DNA of 21,055 bases from a virus. Positions 21,050 to 21,055 of this stretch are shown in pieces. A program made the translations under genes and the position numbers. Numbering within the stretch: the stretch's first letter is position 1; every line of letters starts with the position of its first letter. The notes under the pieces were generated by a model. That model ran no database searches. It worked only from the letters and a program-made list of their open reading frames with translations, and was not told where the DNA came from. The stretch covers positions 1 through 21,055 of IMG/VR virus record IMGVR_UViG_3300042543_000061. One strand, written 5' to 3'.

Positions 21050-21055
21050 GGGGAG

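Noticed and set aside
1-21055. CRISPR arrays, insertion sequences, integrase and attachment sites
   Set aside because: No spaced repeat array, no transposase or recombinase motif and no paired attachment repeats were seen in the window.

Overview
The window is a piece of a tailed double-stranded DNA phage (Caudoviricetes), free or integrated. It carries a head-morphogenesis cassette read on the minus strand and a divergent accessory cassette read on the plus strand. High G+C, strong GGAGG-type ribosome binding sites, GTG starts and many ATGA/GTGA gene overlaps suggest a high-GC, probably actinobacterial, host. The host cannot be named from the sequence alone.

Minus strand, in order of transcription (right to left): a large terminase with a fused N-terminal helix-turn-helix segment (16782-14896); a portal protein (14893-13106); a run of tiny, mostly basic proteins (13095-12327); two small acidic or Pro/Gly-rich proteins (12319-11617); a 52-residue gene with a GTG start (11620-11462); a giant 2562-residue protein that looks like an internal or ejected virion protein (11465-3777); three further virion-type proteins of 296, 370 and 411 residues, the second with two EF-hand loops; a tRNA-like element (534-457); and the start of a scaffold-like protein that runs off the left edge. 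The genes overlap or nearly abut, so this reads as one late operon. The major capsid protein is expected just beyond the left edge.

Between the terminase and the next gene lies about 0.8 kb of highly structured DNA (16783-17606): nested hairpins, a cluster of G-runs able to form a quadruplex, short direct repeats and a strong UUCG-loop terminator. It is a reasonable place for a late leader and/or a packaging site. Next is a very GC-rich minus-strand gene (18128-17607) with a predicted Cys3His zinc knuckle.

The plus-strand cassette (18494-21049) begins after a 13-bp leader hairpin. It encodes a zinc-ribbon protein, an amidoligase-family ATP-dependent COOH-NH2 ligase with N-terminal zinc ribbons, a class II glutamine amidotransferase with a C-terminal zinc ribbon, a 32-residue single-pass membrane peptide and a 76-residue protein of unknown function. 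Their tight coupling suggests one pathway: the amidotransferase would provide ammonia or act on a glutamine/amide, and the amidoligase would form an amide or peptide bond on a protein, peptide or cell-wall substrate. The substrate is unknown, and this cassette is the most interesting part of the window.
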